DNA from: TH-plancto1 sp031431195
Lineage (GTDB): Bacteria > Planctomycetota > Planctomycetia > Planctomycetales > Planctomycetaceae
Length of the DNA stretch: 23,467 nt
Direction of reading: 5' to 3'
Assembly: GCA_031431195.1 (NCBI GenBank)
Contig: JANPCU010000341.1
Location: 1-23,467, forward strand
The notes below the pieces were generated by a model. That model was not told the origin of the DNA, ran no database searches, and saw only the letters and a program-made list of their open reading frames with translations. Position numbers and translations under genes: made by a program. Shown here piece after piece: positions 1-6,415 of this stretch; positions within the stretch are counted from its first letter, which is position 1; the number at the start of each line of letters is the position of its first letter.

Positions 1-130
1 CCGGGGTGTTCCGTCGAGTGAACGTCGACTTCGCAAAATCGCCGTCACGCCGGAGCCTCACGGGGGCTGGGGCAATTCACACCGCGACGCTGTCTGGCTG
101 GGACACCCCGGCTCACGCCGGGGGCTCGCC
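1..130. repeat. CCGG-rich inverted repeat, cut by window edge
   Basis: The window opens with CCGGGGTGTT, and the inverted counterpart ACACCCCGGCTCACGCCGGG lies at 103-122, followed by GGCTCGCC to 130. The same outer sequence, reverse-complemented with one mismatch, occurs at 12928-12953, and a shorter relative (CCGGCTCACGCCGGACGCTC) is at 6328-6355 and 10846-10873. The left end is probably missing beyond the window. No coding potential is evident. It lies downstream of the minus-strand DUF1559 gene. Confidence 0.6.
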
Positions 131-226
131 AGGAGGTCTCATTCTCGACCGTGTGAAGTATAATAGCTGGCCCGCCTCTGGGATGATGATCGGTAAAGCA
201 CGACCACCCGGCATGACCTTGCCCCA

Positions 227-1099
227 CTATTCCCGGTCGTACCACTCGTCCTGATACGTCGGGTCATTCAGTCGATCGCCAACATAGCCGAGACGGGCCT
301 TCTCCATTTTCTGAACATCCCCAAATCCTGGGGCCAGCCAGCCGCGACCTTTCGTTTCCACATGGCCATCAGCAAACGCCACATTCGCACTGTCACTGTG
401 TCGGAAATGGACCGTGGGGAAGTCATTGCTCGGTGGCTCCAGCAGCCAGTTTTCTCGCAGCTTGCTCGTGGTACAACTAAAATCGGCGCAGAACACCCCT
501 GCGCTGTCCGCGAATACGATCGTCTGCGTCATTTGGGCCAAGTCTCGGAATCGACGAGTGAGCGGTTTCGGATTCGGCACTGCTGCATACGTGGGCGGCA
601 GGTAATCGACTCCCGACGACCGAGACAGAAAATGCCCGTTAAACCCAAATCCAGTGGAGGGCTTTCCGAACGGTACGGCGTCCATTTGTTGCGGGCCAAA
701 GTTGGGACACTGAAACGACTCATAACTCGTTTCCATGTACGGAGCCAAAGGGCTCGCGGGGAAGTCGAGTCGTTTGGTGACATCCGGCTCGTCGTAGTTG
801 ACCACTCCGAACCAGTGCTGGGCCTTACCCTTATTGCCCGCGTAGGTCTGCAAGTAGTTCAGGCGTGTCGAGTCCTCCGACACGTACGGCACGAACTGTT
901 CTTTGTAGGTGTCGGCATAGTTATGCACGGCCAGCACGAGCTGCTTCAGACGGTTGCGGCACTCAGTCCGGCGGGCGGCTTCGCGAGCTTGCTGCACGGC
1001 GGGGAGCAAGAGAGCAATCAGCACGGCGATGATCGCGATGACCACCAGAAGTTCAATGAGCGTAAAGCCACGCTCGCGGCGAGAGACAGACAGACGCAT
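227..1099 (-). CDS. DUF1559 domain protein with type IV pilin-like N terminus
   Basis: The 290-residue product starts with a short basic leader and a class III (prepilin) signal: RRERGFTLIELLVVIAIIAV, with the expected cleavage between Gly11 and Phe12 and Glu at mature position 5. A hydrophobic helix of about 20 residues follows, then PAVQQAREAARRTECRNRL, the hallmark of the planctomycete DUF1559 family. Near the C terminus is HSDSANVAFADGHVETK, the usual H-x-FADGHV ending of this family. Length is typical. The protein should be processed by a prepilin peptidase and assembled or anchored at the cell surface; its exact function is unknown. A GAGGAAC ribosome binding site precedes the ATG at 1099. 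The upstream leader (1100-1481) carries a cobalamin riboswitch, so expression is probably B12-dependent. It appears to be monocistronic. Confidence 0.93.
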   Translation of the reverse strand: MRLSVSRRERGFTLIELLVVIAIIAVLIALLLPAVQQAREAARRTECRNRLKQLVLAVHNYADTYKEQFVPYVSEDSTRLNYLQTYAGNKGKAQHWFGVVNYDEPDVTKRLDFPASPLAPYMETSYESFQCPNFGPQQMDAVPFGKPSTGFGFNGHFLSRSSGVDYLPPTYAAVPNPKPLTRRFRDLAQMTQTIVFADSAGVFCADFSCTTSKLRENWLLEPPSNDFPTVHFRHSDSANVAFADGHVETKGRGWLAPGFGDVQKMEKARLGYVGDRLNDPTYQDEWYDRE

Positions 1100-1108
1100 G
1101 GGACAGTT

Positions 1109-1125
1109 CCTCGTGTCAAACGAGG
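1109..1125 (-). promoter_or_regulatory. Shine-Dalgarno-sequestering hairpin
   Basis: Read on the minus strand, CCTCG-TTTGACA-CGAGG forms a 5-bp stem whose 3' arm contains the GAGG of the ribosome binding site of the DUF1559 gene, about 9 bases before its ATG. Such a stem could hide the ribosome binding site and act as the output stage of the upstream cobalamin riboswitch. The pairing is seen in the sequence; the switching is inferred. Confidence 0.45.
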
Positions 1126-1180
1126 CCCACGCCGGAACAGCGCGACGCAGCAGCAGCGCTCACGCCTTTCCTGATGAAAA

Positions 1181-1212
1181 GTGCGCAACGCGATACCAAC
1201 CAGTCGGCGCAC
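1181..1212 (-). terminator. Possible intrinsic terminator in riboswitch leader
   Basis: On the minus strand GTGCGC and GCGCAC form a 6-bp stem around a 20-base loop, followed at once by TTTTCATC. It lies between the riboswitch aptamer and the DUF1559 start codon, where an attenuator is expected. The loop is long and the T run is only four bases, so this is weak. Confidence 0.3.
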
Positions 1213-1241
1213 GTTACCGCGCGAGGGCCAACTCGTAACCG

Positions 1242-1481
1242 TCTAGGCAGGTCTTCTGACTCCCGGATCGTCCTCACGTGACACCTTCCCATGTTCTCTG
1301 CTCTCTCGATCGGCGAACCGATGTGGGATGGCAGATTGATGAACACAGTGGTCGCGATGGAGCCAGATCAACTGGCAGCATCGCATGTCACGCTTCGTCC
1401 CCGGATACAGCGGCGGGACCGCGACGGATTCTCACCGTCTTCCCTATTCTCTGAAGGACGACAAGTCCTCCAGCACCTAGA
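1242..1481 (-). promoter_or_regulatory. Cobalamin (B12) riboswitch aptamer
   Basis: Read on the minus strand, all conserved blocks of the cobalamin aptamer appear in order. They are AATAGGGAA, GGTGAGAATCC, GCGGTCCCGCCGCTGTA, GGGGACGAAG, a hairpin GCCAGTTGATCTGGC, CACTG, ATGGGAAGG and the 3' signature GGAGTCAGAAGACCTGCC. The ends TCTAGG (1476-1481) and CCTAGA (1242-1247) pair as a closing P1 stem, which fixes the boundaries. These aptamers bind adenosyl- or other cobalamins and usually repress expression when the ligand is present. Here the aptamer is about 140 nt upstream of a DUF1559 gene in the same orientation and is not next to a recognisable B12 transport or synthesis gene. Confidence 0.95.
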
Positions 1482-1489
1482 ACAGTCGC

Positions 1490-1517
1490 ATCCTAACACC
1501 CTCGCGCGGGGAGTCAA
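1490..1517 (-). promoter_or_regulatory. Candidate sigma-70 promoter for riboswitch transcript
   Basis: On the minus strand TTGACT (1512-1517, five of six consensus bases) is followed after 16 bases by TAGGAT (1490-1495, four of six). The predicted transcription start, about seven bases on, falls just before the P1 stem of the cobalamin riboswitch at 1481, which is the spacing expected for a leader RNA starting at the aptamer. Confidence 0.5.
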
Positions 1518-1562
1518 TCGAGTCGGGGGACGGGGGCGGGAGTGGATCGCCTTCTGCCAGCG

Positions 1563-2117
1563 TCAGTACGAAAAGACGCCTTTGAACCACTTCGCAACCG
1601 GTATGGGATTCATTTGCCCTACCCACTGGACCATCGCTTTTGCATTGTGTTCGGAAGGATCATTGATCCATAACACCAACAACATTTGGTCACGCGGAAG
1701 CTGTCCCTTGAAGCGACCGCTCGCGTCGAACTTCTTCAATCCTTCCACGATGCCTTCAAAAATGTCGCGGCCATGCTCCGTGAAGGAGTTGGGTTGGTGT
1801 GTGAGCATTTCATTAATAATGGCTTCGTAGCGATATCGTCGACCTTCATCGCTCCACGACCAGTCAGCTGGAAATGCATCCAAAGGACCGTAAACACTCC
1901 CGTCAGGCCAAGTACCAATCGGGCCGATGCCCTCCTCCAACGTGGCCCCTACGATGTACGGCGAAACTGCATCATCCACTGAGCAGAGCGCAAGGGCGTT
2001 GATTGTGTCACTCCCCCGCGCGGCAACAAATCGTGTATACGCTTCTGTGACATCTTGACAGACGGCAGCCGCTAGGCGATTTCTGACCGACGACTTTTTC
2101 CAGAAGAACCAGTCCAT
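1563..2117 (-). CDS. DUF4303-like hypothetical protein
   Basis: The product is about 184 residues, soluble and without a signal peptide or membrane segment. The pattern of an N-terminal helix (AAAVCQDVTEAYTRFVAAR), a strand containing FALC-like INALALCSVDD, then YIVGATLEEGI and a WSWSDEG stretch, resembles DUF4303 proteins, whose function is unknown. The ATG at 2117 is preceded by GAGAAAG at suitable distance; a GTG at 2129 would add four residues and is less likely. It lies upstream of the riboswitch-controlled gene on the same strand, but the riboswitch promoter lies between them, so they are probably separate units. The family assignment is moderate. Confidence 0.7.
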   Translation of the reverse strand: MDWFFWKKSSVRNRLAAAVCQDVTEAYTRFVAARGSDTINALALCSVDDAVSPYIVGATLEEGIGPIGTWPDGSVYGPLDAFPADWSWSDEGRRYRYEAIINEMLTHQPNSFTEHGRDIFEGIVEGLKKFDASGRFKGQLPRDQMLLVLWINDPSEHNAKAMVQWVGQMNPIPVAKWFKGVFSY

Positions 2118-2698
2118 ATGCTTTCTCACGAGTTGGCGAACAGGTATACGTCCGCCGAAATGCGGTCGGGCTCTGCGTTAGGTTAGAGGTGCGACGTGAA
2201 CTTGTCACGTTCGATGCGTCTGGCAGACAAGCGCGTTTCGACTCAGACGGCACCAGAAGGAAAACCTCGGGGAGCGACGGACGAGGACGTCCGTCGTGCG
2301 CCTCCATCTGGCCCGTGCGGCGTATCGCAGTCGGCACTTGCTGGCGCAGCGGGCTGGCGGCGATACCGCCCAGGTCTCGAATCTCGTCTGCCATGTCTCT
2401 CCCCTTCCGTGTTTCATCCGTGTCAATCCGTGGCCAATCCTCTCTCGCTGAACTGTTGGGCCACGGAAGTTCACGGATGACACACGGATGACAGTAGTGG
2501 ACTCGAACGTCTGCATCAGGAGTGATCATCTGATACCTTGAGGCACCGACATTCCCGATGTGGCGTACAGCCCCGTTTTGGGCACCCAGTCGATTCTGGA
2601 GGAGAGGGGGGGGCGTTTCCTTCCCCGACTCTCGACTCCCGACTTCCAACTCCCCATGATGCGCAGCACTCCCCACTCCCTCCCAGGCAGCCCGCCCG
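2118..2698. other. Intergenic region, no convincing gene
   Basis: About 580 bases separate the DUF4303-like gene from the secretion ATPase gene. The only structure seen is an ATCCGTG inverted repeat at 2414-2491 and low-complexity CTC/ACTCCC-rich sequence near 2625-2665. Open frames here overlap on both strands and have no recognisable domains. No strong promoter for the plus-strand gene was recognised. Confidence 0.6.
2414..2491. repeat. ATCCGTG-type inverted repeat
   Basis: TCATCCGTGTCAATCCGTGG on the left is mirrored on the right by CACGGATGACACACGGATGA, with the outermost 10 bases matching exactly and an inner GGCC block also paired. A related element with ATCTGTG in place of ATCCGTG lies at 10661-10762. 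No coding function is apparent. Confidence 0.6.
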
Positions 2699-3808
2699 AT
2701 GGACCGCGAATCTGTTTTCTCCGCGAGCCTGGCCTTTTTCCTGGCTCCCATCCAGCGCTACCTGGAAGACCCCACTGTCACGGAAGTCATGGTCAACGGG
2801 GCCAATGAAATCTACATCGAGCAGGCCGGGCAGCTGCGGGCCACGGGGTCGTCGTTCGAGAGCGAACATGCCCTCGAATCGGCAGTTCGCAACATCGCCC
2901 AGTTCGTCGATCGCGAGGTCGACGCCCAGCACCCCATCCTCGACGCCCGCCTCCCCGATGGCTCGCGCGTGCATGCGGTCTTGCCGCCGTGCGCGCGCCA
3001 GGGGACGTACCTCACCATTCGCAAATTCCGCCGCGACGCCTACTCGCTGCCCGACTTCATCCGCCTCGGCAGCGTCTCCCCCGCAGCTGCGGAGTTCCTG
3101 TCACTCGCGGTGCGGCTCAAACGAAACATATTGATCTCGGGTGGCACGGGAACTGGGAAGACATCGTTCCTCAACGCCCTTTCGGGAGCGATCCCAGAGA
3201 CCGAGCGGATCGTGGTCATTGAGGACAGCTCAGAACTGCAATTGGCGCAGGCTCACTGCCTGACGATGGAGTCGCGGCCCGCGCTGTCGGACGGGACCGA
3301 GGCGATCGATATTCGCGACCTGTTCAAGGCGTCGCTCCGCATGCGGCCCGACCGGATCATCGTCGGCGAAGTGCGCGGCGGCGAGGCCCTCGACCTCGTG
3401 CAATCGATGATCAGCGGCCACGCCGGCAGCCTCTCGACCGTGCATGCCACCAGCCCGCGCGAGTCGCTGCTGCGGCTGGAGACGCTGTCGCTGATGTCGG
3501 ACATCGACGTGCCGATCTACGTGGCGCGGGTGCAGATCGCCTCGGCCATCTCGCTGATCGTGCAGCTCGAACGCTCGAACGAAGACGGCCAGCGCCGCAT
3601 CGTCCGTATCGCTGAGCAGCGCGGCCTCGACAAAGAGAATCAGTACCTGCTGACCGATCTCTTCAAGACCGCCTGGGAACGCCGCCCGGATGGCACGCCA
3701 CAGCCGGTCCTCAAGCCGACCGGCGAAGTGGCCAGCTTCGCGAGTGAACTGGTTGATCGCGGTTGGGAGGCAGCGGCGGGTTTGTCGCGCGTGGTGTGGG
3801 GGTTGTAG
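2699..3808 (+). CDS. CpaF/TadA-family secretion ATPase
   Basis: The 369-residue product is a type II/IV secretion (VirB11/GspE superfamily) ATPase of the CpaF/TadA branch. An N-terminal domain (about 1-120) contains the family motifs TEVMVNGANEIYIEQAG and RLPDGSRVHAVLPP. The ATPase domain has Walker A GGTGTGKTS (148-156), an Asp box IEDSSEL (174-180), RMRPDRIIVGEVRGGE with Walker B (214-229) and a His box GHAGSLSTVHA (240-250). It should hexamerise at the inner membrane and power assembly of pilus or secretion fibres. Family members often run longer, with an N-terminal extension absent here. No tad/cpa partners (TadB/C, CpaC, Flp pilin) lie in the window, so its machine is elsewhere or lost. 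The ribosome binding site at the ATG is weak. Confidence 0.93.
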   Translation: MDRESVFSASLAFFLAPIQRYLEDPTVTEVMVNGANEIYIEQAGQLRATGSSFESEHALESAVRNIAQFVDREVDAQHPILDARLPDGSRVHAVLPPCARQGTYLTIRKFRRDAYSLPDFIRLGSVSPAAAEFLSLAVRLKRNILISGGTGTGKTSFLNALSGAIPETERIVVIEDSSELQLAQAHCLTMESRPALSDGTEAIDIRDLFKASLRMRPDRIIVGEVRGGEALDLVQSMISGHAGSLSTVHATSPRESLLRLETLSLMSDIDVPIYVARVQIASAISLIVQLERSNEDGQRRIVRIAEQRGLDKENQYLLTDLFKTAWERRPDGTPQPVLKPTGEVASFASELVDRGWEAAAGLSRVVWGL

Positions 3809-3858
3809 GACGCAGCTTTCCAGCCCGTCACTCGACTGTTGCCAATGGATCACATTTC

Positions 3859-3875
3859 GGGATAACTGGTATCCC
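3859..3875 (+). promoter_or_regulatory. Candidate operator upstream of antitoxin
   Basis: GGGATA-ACTGG-TATCCC is a perfect 6-bp inverted repeat with a 5-bp spacer, 30 bases before the antitoxin ATG. A TACAAT box at 3894-3899 could be the -10 element, which places the -35 position over the right arm of the palindrome. Phd/YefM antitoxins usually repress their own operon by binding such palindromes. The palindrome is seen; its role is inferred. Confidence 0.45.
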
Positions 3876-3905
3876 TCGGAGTCCTGCGACAGCTACAATT
3901 CATTG

Positions 3906-4145
3906 ATGAGTATCATCACCCTCCAAGAACTCCAACATGACTCACTGGGGCTCGTCCGCCGTGTCGAGGCGGGTGAGTCGATCTTGGTCACCCGCAACAA
4001 TCTGCCGATGGCTGAGTTGCGGCCTGTCCCCCCAGTGCGTTCGGGAGGGCGTCCCTTCGGGCTGGCTGCTGGGGCGTTCACTGTCCCCGTGGATTTCGAC
4101 GCCTCCCTGCCTGATGACATTCTTCAGGGGTTTGAGGGGCGATGA
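3906..4145 (+). CDS. Type II antitoxin, Phd/YefM family
   Basis: The 79-residue protein begins MSIITLQELQHDSLGLVRRV and continues with GESILVTRNNLPMAELRPV, the Phd/YefM (prevent-host-death) DNA-binding fold. The C-terminal toxin-binding segment RPFGLAAGAFTVPVDFDASL is typical of antitoxins paired with PIN toxins. It would neutralise a VapC-like RNase and autoregulate the operon. The ATG at 3906 gives the standard family length; an in-frame upstream extension is not supported by homology. Its TGA (4143-4145) overlaps the toxin ATG (ATGA), a normal translationally coupled arrangement. The partner toxin gene is interrupted. Confidence 0.9.
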   Translation: MSIITLQELQHDSLGLVRRVEAGESILVTRNNLPMAELRPVPPVRSGGRPFGLAAGAFTVPVDFDASLPDDILQGFEGR

Positions 4146-4537
4146 GGATCCTGCTCGATACCCATGTATTCCTCTGGTAGATCTCAGCCGACCCGAAGCT
4201 CCCGTCTGCTTATCGGACCGCGATTCAGGATCCGGCGAACGAGATATTCCTCAGCGCTGCCTCGGTTTGGGAAGCTGTCATCAAGTCCCAACTCGGGAAG
4301 TTGCCTCTACCGGCTCCCCCAGCCGACTACTTGCCACAGCAACGGGAGGCACATGGGATTGCCGCCCTCCCCATTGACGAGGGCGCGATGTCTGCACTGG
4401 CCAGCCTTCCGCCGCTGCACCTCGACCCCTTCGACCGCCTGCTTGTCGCCCAGGCGATCCAGCACGGCATGACAATCGCCACGGTCGATGCGGACGTGAT
4501 CTCGTATCTGGTTCCCGTCATGCCGACAGTCTCGTAA
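4142..4537 (+). pseudogene. VapC-like PIN toxin, amber codon at position 13
   Basis: The frame starting at the ATGA overlap reads MRILLDTHVFLW, then TAG (4178-4180), then ISADPKLPSAYR and on to TAA at 4535-4537. Apart from the one stop, the 131-codon frame is intact and matches a PIN-domain RNase. The acidic residues are all present: Asp6 (LLDTH), Glu44 (SVWEAVIK), Asp98 (DPFDRLL) and Asp116 (TVDADV). Family members commonly have two tryptophans at the interrupted site (FLWW), so one TGG to TAG change explains the defect. A downstream restart at TTG 4301 would lack Asp6 and Glu44. Alternatives are a sequencing error or stop readthrough. Confidence 0.88.
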
Positions 4538-4648
4538 GGCGATCGGTCAGACTTGTCTGACCCGTGGGATAGGCTTCCAGCCTGTCAACTCCCTCGAAAA
4601 GACAGGCTGGAAGCCTATCCCACGGTCAGCTTTTTCTGTCCGTTCGCC
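4538..4648. mobile_element. 111-bp MITE-like palindromic element, copy 1
   Basis: The element runs from GGCGATCGGTCAGA to TCTGTCCGTTCGCC, imperfect terminal inverted repeats, and has a long internal hairpin built from GGGATAGGCTTCCAGCCTGT and its complement. A second copy of identical length lies inverted at 11102-11212. Flanking triplets here are TAA (4535-4537) and TGA (4649-4651). It carries no open frame, so it would need a transposase supplied elsewhere. The left flank is the stop codon of the PIN gene. Confidence 0.8.
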
Positions 4649-4755
4649 TGAAGAACAGCAAGTGAGCGAGCATTGCCAGCCAGGGACGGAGAGTGGCCTC
4701 CACTGAGTGTTTGCCCAGTCCCTCACCTCACAGCCATGTCCTCACCGAAAGTCGC

Positions 4756-4801
4756 GTCGGCAGTGGGGAGATGGGCAGAAGGGCACTGGCTGCCGACTTT
4801 T
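4756..4801 (+). terminator. Possible intrinsic terminator
   Basis: GTCGGCAG (4756-4763) pairs with CTGCCGAC (4790-4797), partly extended by TG/CA, and is followed by TTTTCT on the plus strand. It could end transcription from the antitoxin-toxin operon across the MITE, and in the other direction the minus-strand gene ending at 4817. The loop is long, so support is limited. Confidence 0.35.
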
Positions 4802-4816
4802 CTAACTCATTCGCGG

Positions 4817-6181
4817 CTACTTGATGGATGGTACCAGGCGATGGACCTGAAAACCCAGGTCGCCGGGAGTCGGCTTGGCATCGCTGTATATCACGTCTCC
4901 GCCATCGTCGACGAGGTTCTGTGAGACGCTGTAGATCAGTAAGCCGGTGGTGTCTCTGCGCGTTCGCAAAGGCTGGCCATCGAAGGGGTCAATGGTCAAC
5001 TCCGCCGGTGTCTTCTGACCGGCAAACAGCGAGGCGTCGAGAGCGGCGAGTGTGTCGGGTAACTGCCCGTGCTGGAGTTGATAGCGGTAGGCGGCTAGCC
5101 CCAGATGCAGACACCGCTGCCGGGCGACTGCGCGGCACGTGGCTTGGCCCACCTGCCCGGTGGTCGGTGCGAACTGCGACAACATCATGTACCTGTAGCG
5201 ATTGAATGCCGAAGCGTTAGTCATCGACTGGAGTTGAGTCACCGATTTCGCCTGGAGTCGCAACGGCTCCGGCCACGGACGCGAGAGAGCCCTTCGCGTC
5301 TCCTCCATGAACTTCACCAACCCCAGTTTGTTCGCTTGGCGAAATGGTCCCAGTGGAGCTTTGTCGAATTCAGTCAAGAGCAGGGCCGTCTCACTAGCCA
5401 TCGCTTTCTGCATTTCGGCCTCAAACGGCGCGGTGCCAAGGGATTGCTGAAGAGACGCCAACTCGGCGTCAGTCCAACTGCATGCGGGAAAGAGTTCTTC
5501 CAGCGTGGACACGGCCATCGAATACACTGCGAAACGAACCAACTCCGAGATGTGGCACGGTTCGCCACTCAAAAGGTGCGACAGAGCGAACATGTCTTTG
5601 ATGTCCTGAAGTGTTCTCGCAAAGTCTCCCTCGTGGGCACTCACGTGGGCTTCGAGTTTCAACAGTCTGGAGACGTGCCTTACGATTTGTATCTCCGGAA
5701 GCAGCGTCGCAACTCCCGCTGAGAAATCGACCGGGATGTGGACCTGCCCTGGCACGCTGGCGGCTTTCCGGATCAGCTGGAGTTCTTGGTCGAGGCCACG
5801 CACCAGTATGCGAGACGCCTCCAGATCGGGCCACGGCTGTCCCGGCGGCGGGATGGGGTTGGCATTGTCGCCGACGATTGGCAGTCCGGCTCCGATTTTG
5901 GAGAGGTTCGCCGCCTCGACTGCATCAATGGCCGCGACCCATTCCAGCGTCCGGTCAGTCACCCCGGCGGGCACCTTGTAAAAGTCGTTGACCTCACTCG
6001 CCGATGTCGGCAACCCGGCGGCTTTCAGTTCATCCAGCTTGGACTGCAACTCGTGTGCAGAGGAGTACCACAGCCACCCAACCAGGGACAGAAACGCCGC
6101 TGGTACGCCGATCACGCTCCATGTCCACCTAGATCGCCAGAAGGAGCGGGGTGTGGTGGGAACTTGGTCATCGGTGGACAT
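4817..6181 (-). CDS. Membrane-anchored hypothetical protein, planctomycete type
   Basis: The 454-residue product has a single N-terminal membrane segment (WSVIGVPAAFLSLVGWLWY, about 20-39) after a short cytoplasmic head and a long helical extracytoplasmic part. The C-terminal region reads TIDPFDGQPLRTRRDTTGLL (396-415), then IYSVSQNLVDDGGDV. This DPF-G-PL ... IYS-G-N ... DDGG signature recurs in planctomycete membrane proteins of unknown function and resembles the C-terminal part of type II secretion pseudopilins (GspG). A GGAGG ribosome binding site about 8 bases before the ATG supports the start. No enzymatic motif was recognised. The upstream region (6190-6420) is packed with palindromic repeats. 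Confidence 0.85.
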   Translation of the reverse strand: MSTDDQVPTTPRSFWRSRWTWSVIGVPAAFLSLVGWLWYSSAHELQSKLDELKAAGLPTSASEVNDFYKVPAGVTDRTLEWVAAIDAVEAANLSKIGAGLPIVGDNANPIPPPGQPWPDLEASRILVRGLDQELQLIRKAASVPGQVHIPVDFSAGVATLLPEIQIVRHVSRLLKLEAHVSAHEGDFARTLQDIKDMFALSHLLSGEPCHISELVRFAVYSMAVSTLEELFPACSWTDAELASLQQSLGTAPFEAEMQKAMASETALLLTEFDKAPLGPFRQANKLGLVKFMEETRRALSRPWPEPLRLQAKSVTQLQSMTNASAFNRYRYMMLSQFAPTTGQVGQATCRAVARQRCLHLGLAAYRYQLQHGQLPDTLAALDASLFAGQKTPAELTIDPFDGQPLRTRRDTTGLLIYSVSQNLVDDGGDVIYSDAKPTPGDLGFQVHRLVPSIK

Positions 6182-6195
6182 CGCTGAACCTCCAA

Positions 6196-6223
6196 GCGAG
6201 CGGGGCGGCGTCAGCCCCCTGGT
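6196..6223. repeat. GCGAGCGGGG...CCCCCTGG repeat, copy 1
   Basis: GCGAGCGGGGCGGCGTCAGC followed by CCCCTGG recurs at 10794-10821 with four differences. Its GGGGC and GCCCC parts can pair. In both places it precedes a CCGGCTCACGCCGG repeat in the same orientation, so the two probably form one composite element. Confidence 0.6.
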
Positions 6224-6243
6224 GCTTACACTGATGTTACCAA

Positions 6244-6310
6244 CCCGACGCGTCAGCGAGGGAGCGCAGGGGGAAAGTCGCTTTCGCTCCCCCCTCGCTG
6301 ACGCGTCGGG
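6244..6310. repeat. 67-bp long palindrome (CCCGACGCGTCAGCGAGGG)
   Basis: CCCGACGCGTCAGCGAGGG and its complement CCCTCGCTGACGCGTCGGG form a perfect 19-bp outer stem, with a further partly paired interior around GGGGGAAAGTCGCTTTCGCT. It sits upstream of the minus-strand membrane-protein gene, between two modules that are adjacent at 10.8 kb, so it looks like a nested insertion. As RNA or single-stranded DNA it would form a very stable hairpin. Confidence 0.75.
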
Positions 6311-6327
6311 CTAGTGAAGCAAGAACC

Positions 6328-6355
6328 ATCCGGCTCACGCCGGACGCTCGCCGGA
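6328..6355. repeat. CCGGCTCACGCCGGACGCTC repeat, copy 1
   Basis: ATCCGGCTCACGCCGGACGC plus TCGCCGGA is repeated exactly at 10846-10873 and, with changes, at 106-130. After it, GTCTC...TCGA.ACCGT.TGAAGTAT (6358-6383) is also shared with the copy at the window start (137-163). Confidence 0.65.
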
Positions 6356-6393
6356 TTGTCTCTTTCGAGACCGTATGAAGTATTGCGACAGAT

Positions 6394-6415
6394 GACAGGC
6401 GGGAAGCCTATCCCA
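6394..6415. repeat. Partial copy of the 111-bp MITE arm
   Basis: GACAGGCGGGAAGCCTATCC followed by CA matches one hairpin arm of the 111-bp element (GACAGGCTGGAAGCCTATCC) with a single difference. The other arm and the termini are absent. On the minus strand the TAG inside GGGATAGG is the stop codon of the DUF1802 gene and the preceding bases encode its last residues (PLG). Confidence 0.65.

Noticed and set aside
362..1174. 270-residue plus-strand open frame
   Set aside because: It lies antisense to the DUF1559 gene, whose domain signature is clear; the frame has no recognisable domain and is rich in Arg and His, as antisense frames of GC-rich genes are.
2008..2751. 247-residue minus-strand open frame
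   Set aside because: It crosses the end of the DUF4303-like gene, a repeat and the start of the ATPase gene, has no domain, and its composition fits intergenic DNA.
3230..3853. 207-residue frame antisense to the secretion ATPase
   Set aside because: It is His/Arg-rich and without motifs; the plus-strand ATPase explains the region.
4301..4537. Separate small gene starting at TTG 4301
   Set aside because: It is only the C-terminal part of the interrupted PIN toxin, in the same frame, and lacks two catalytic acids.
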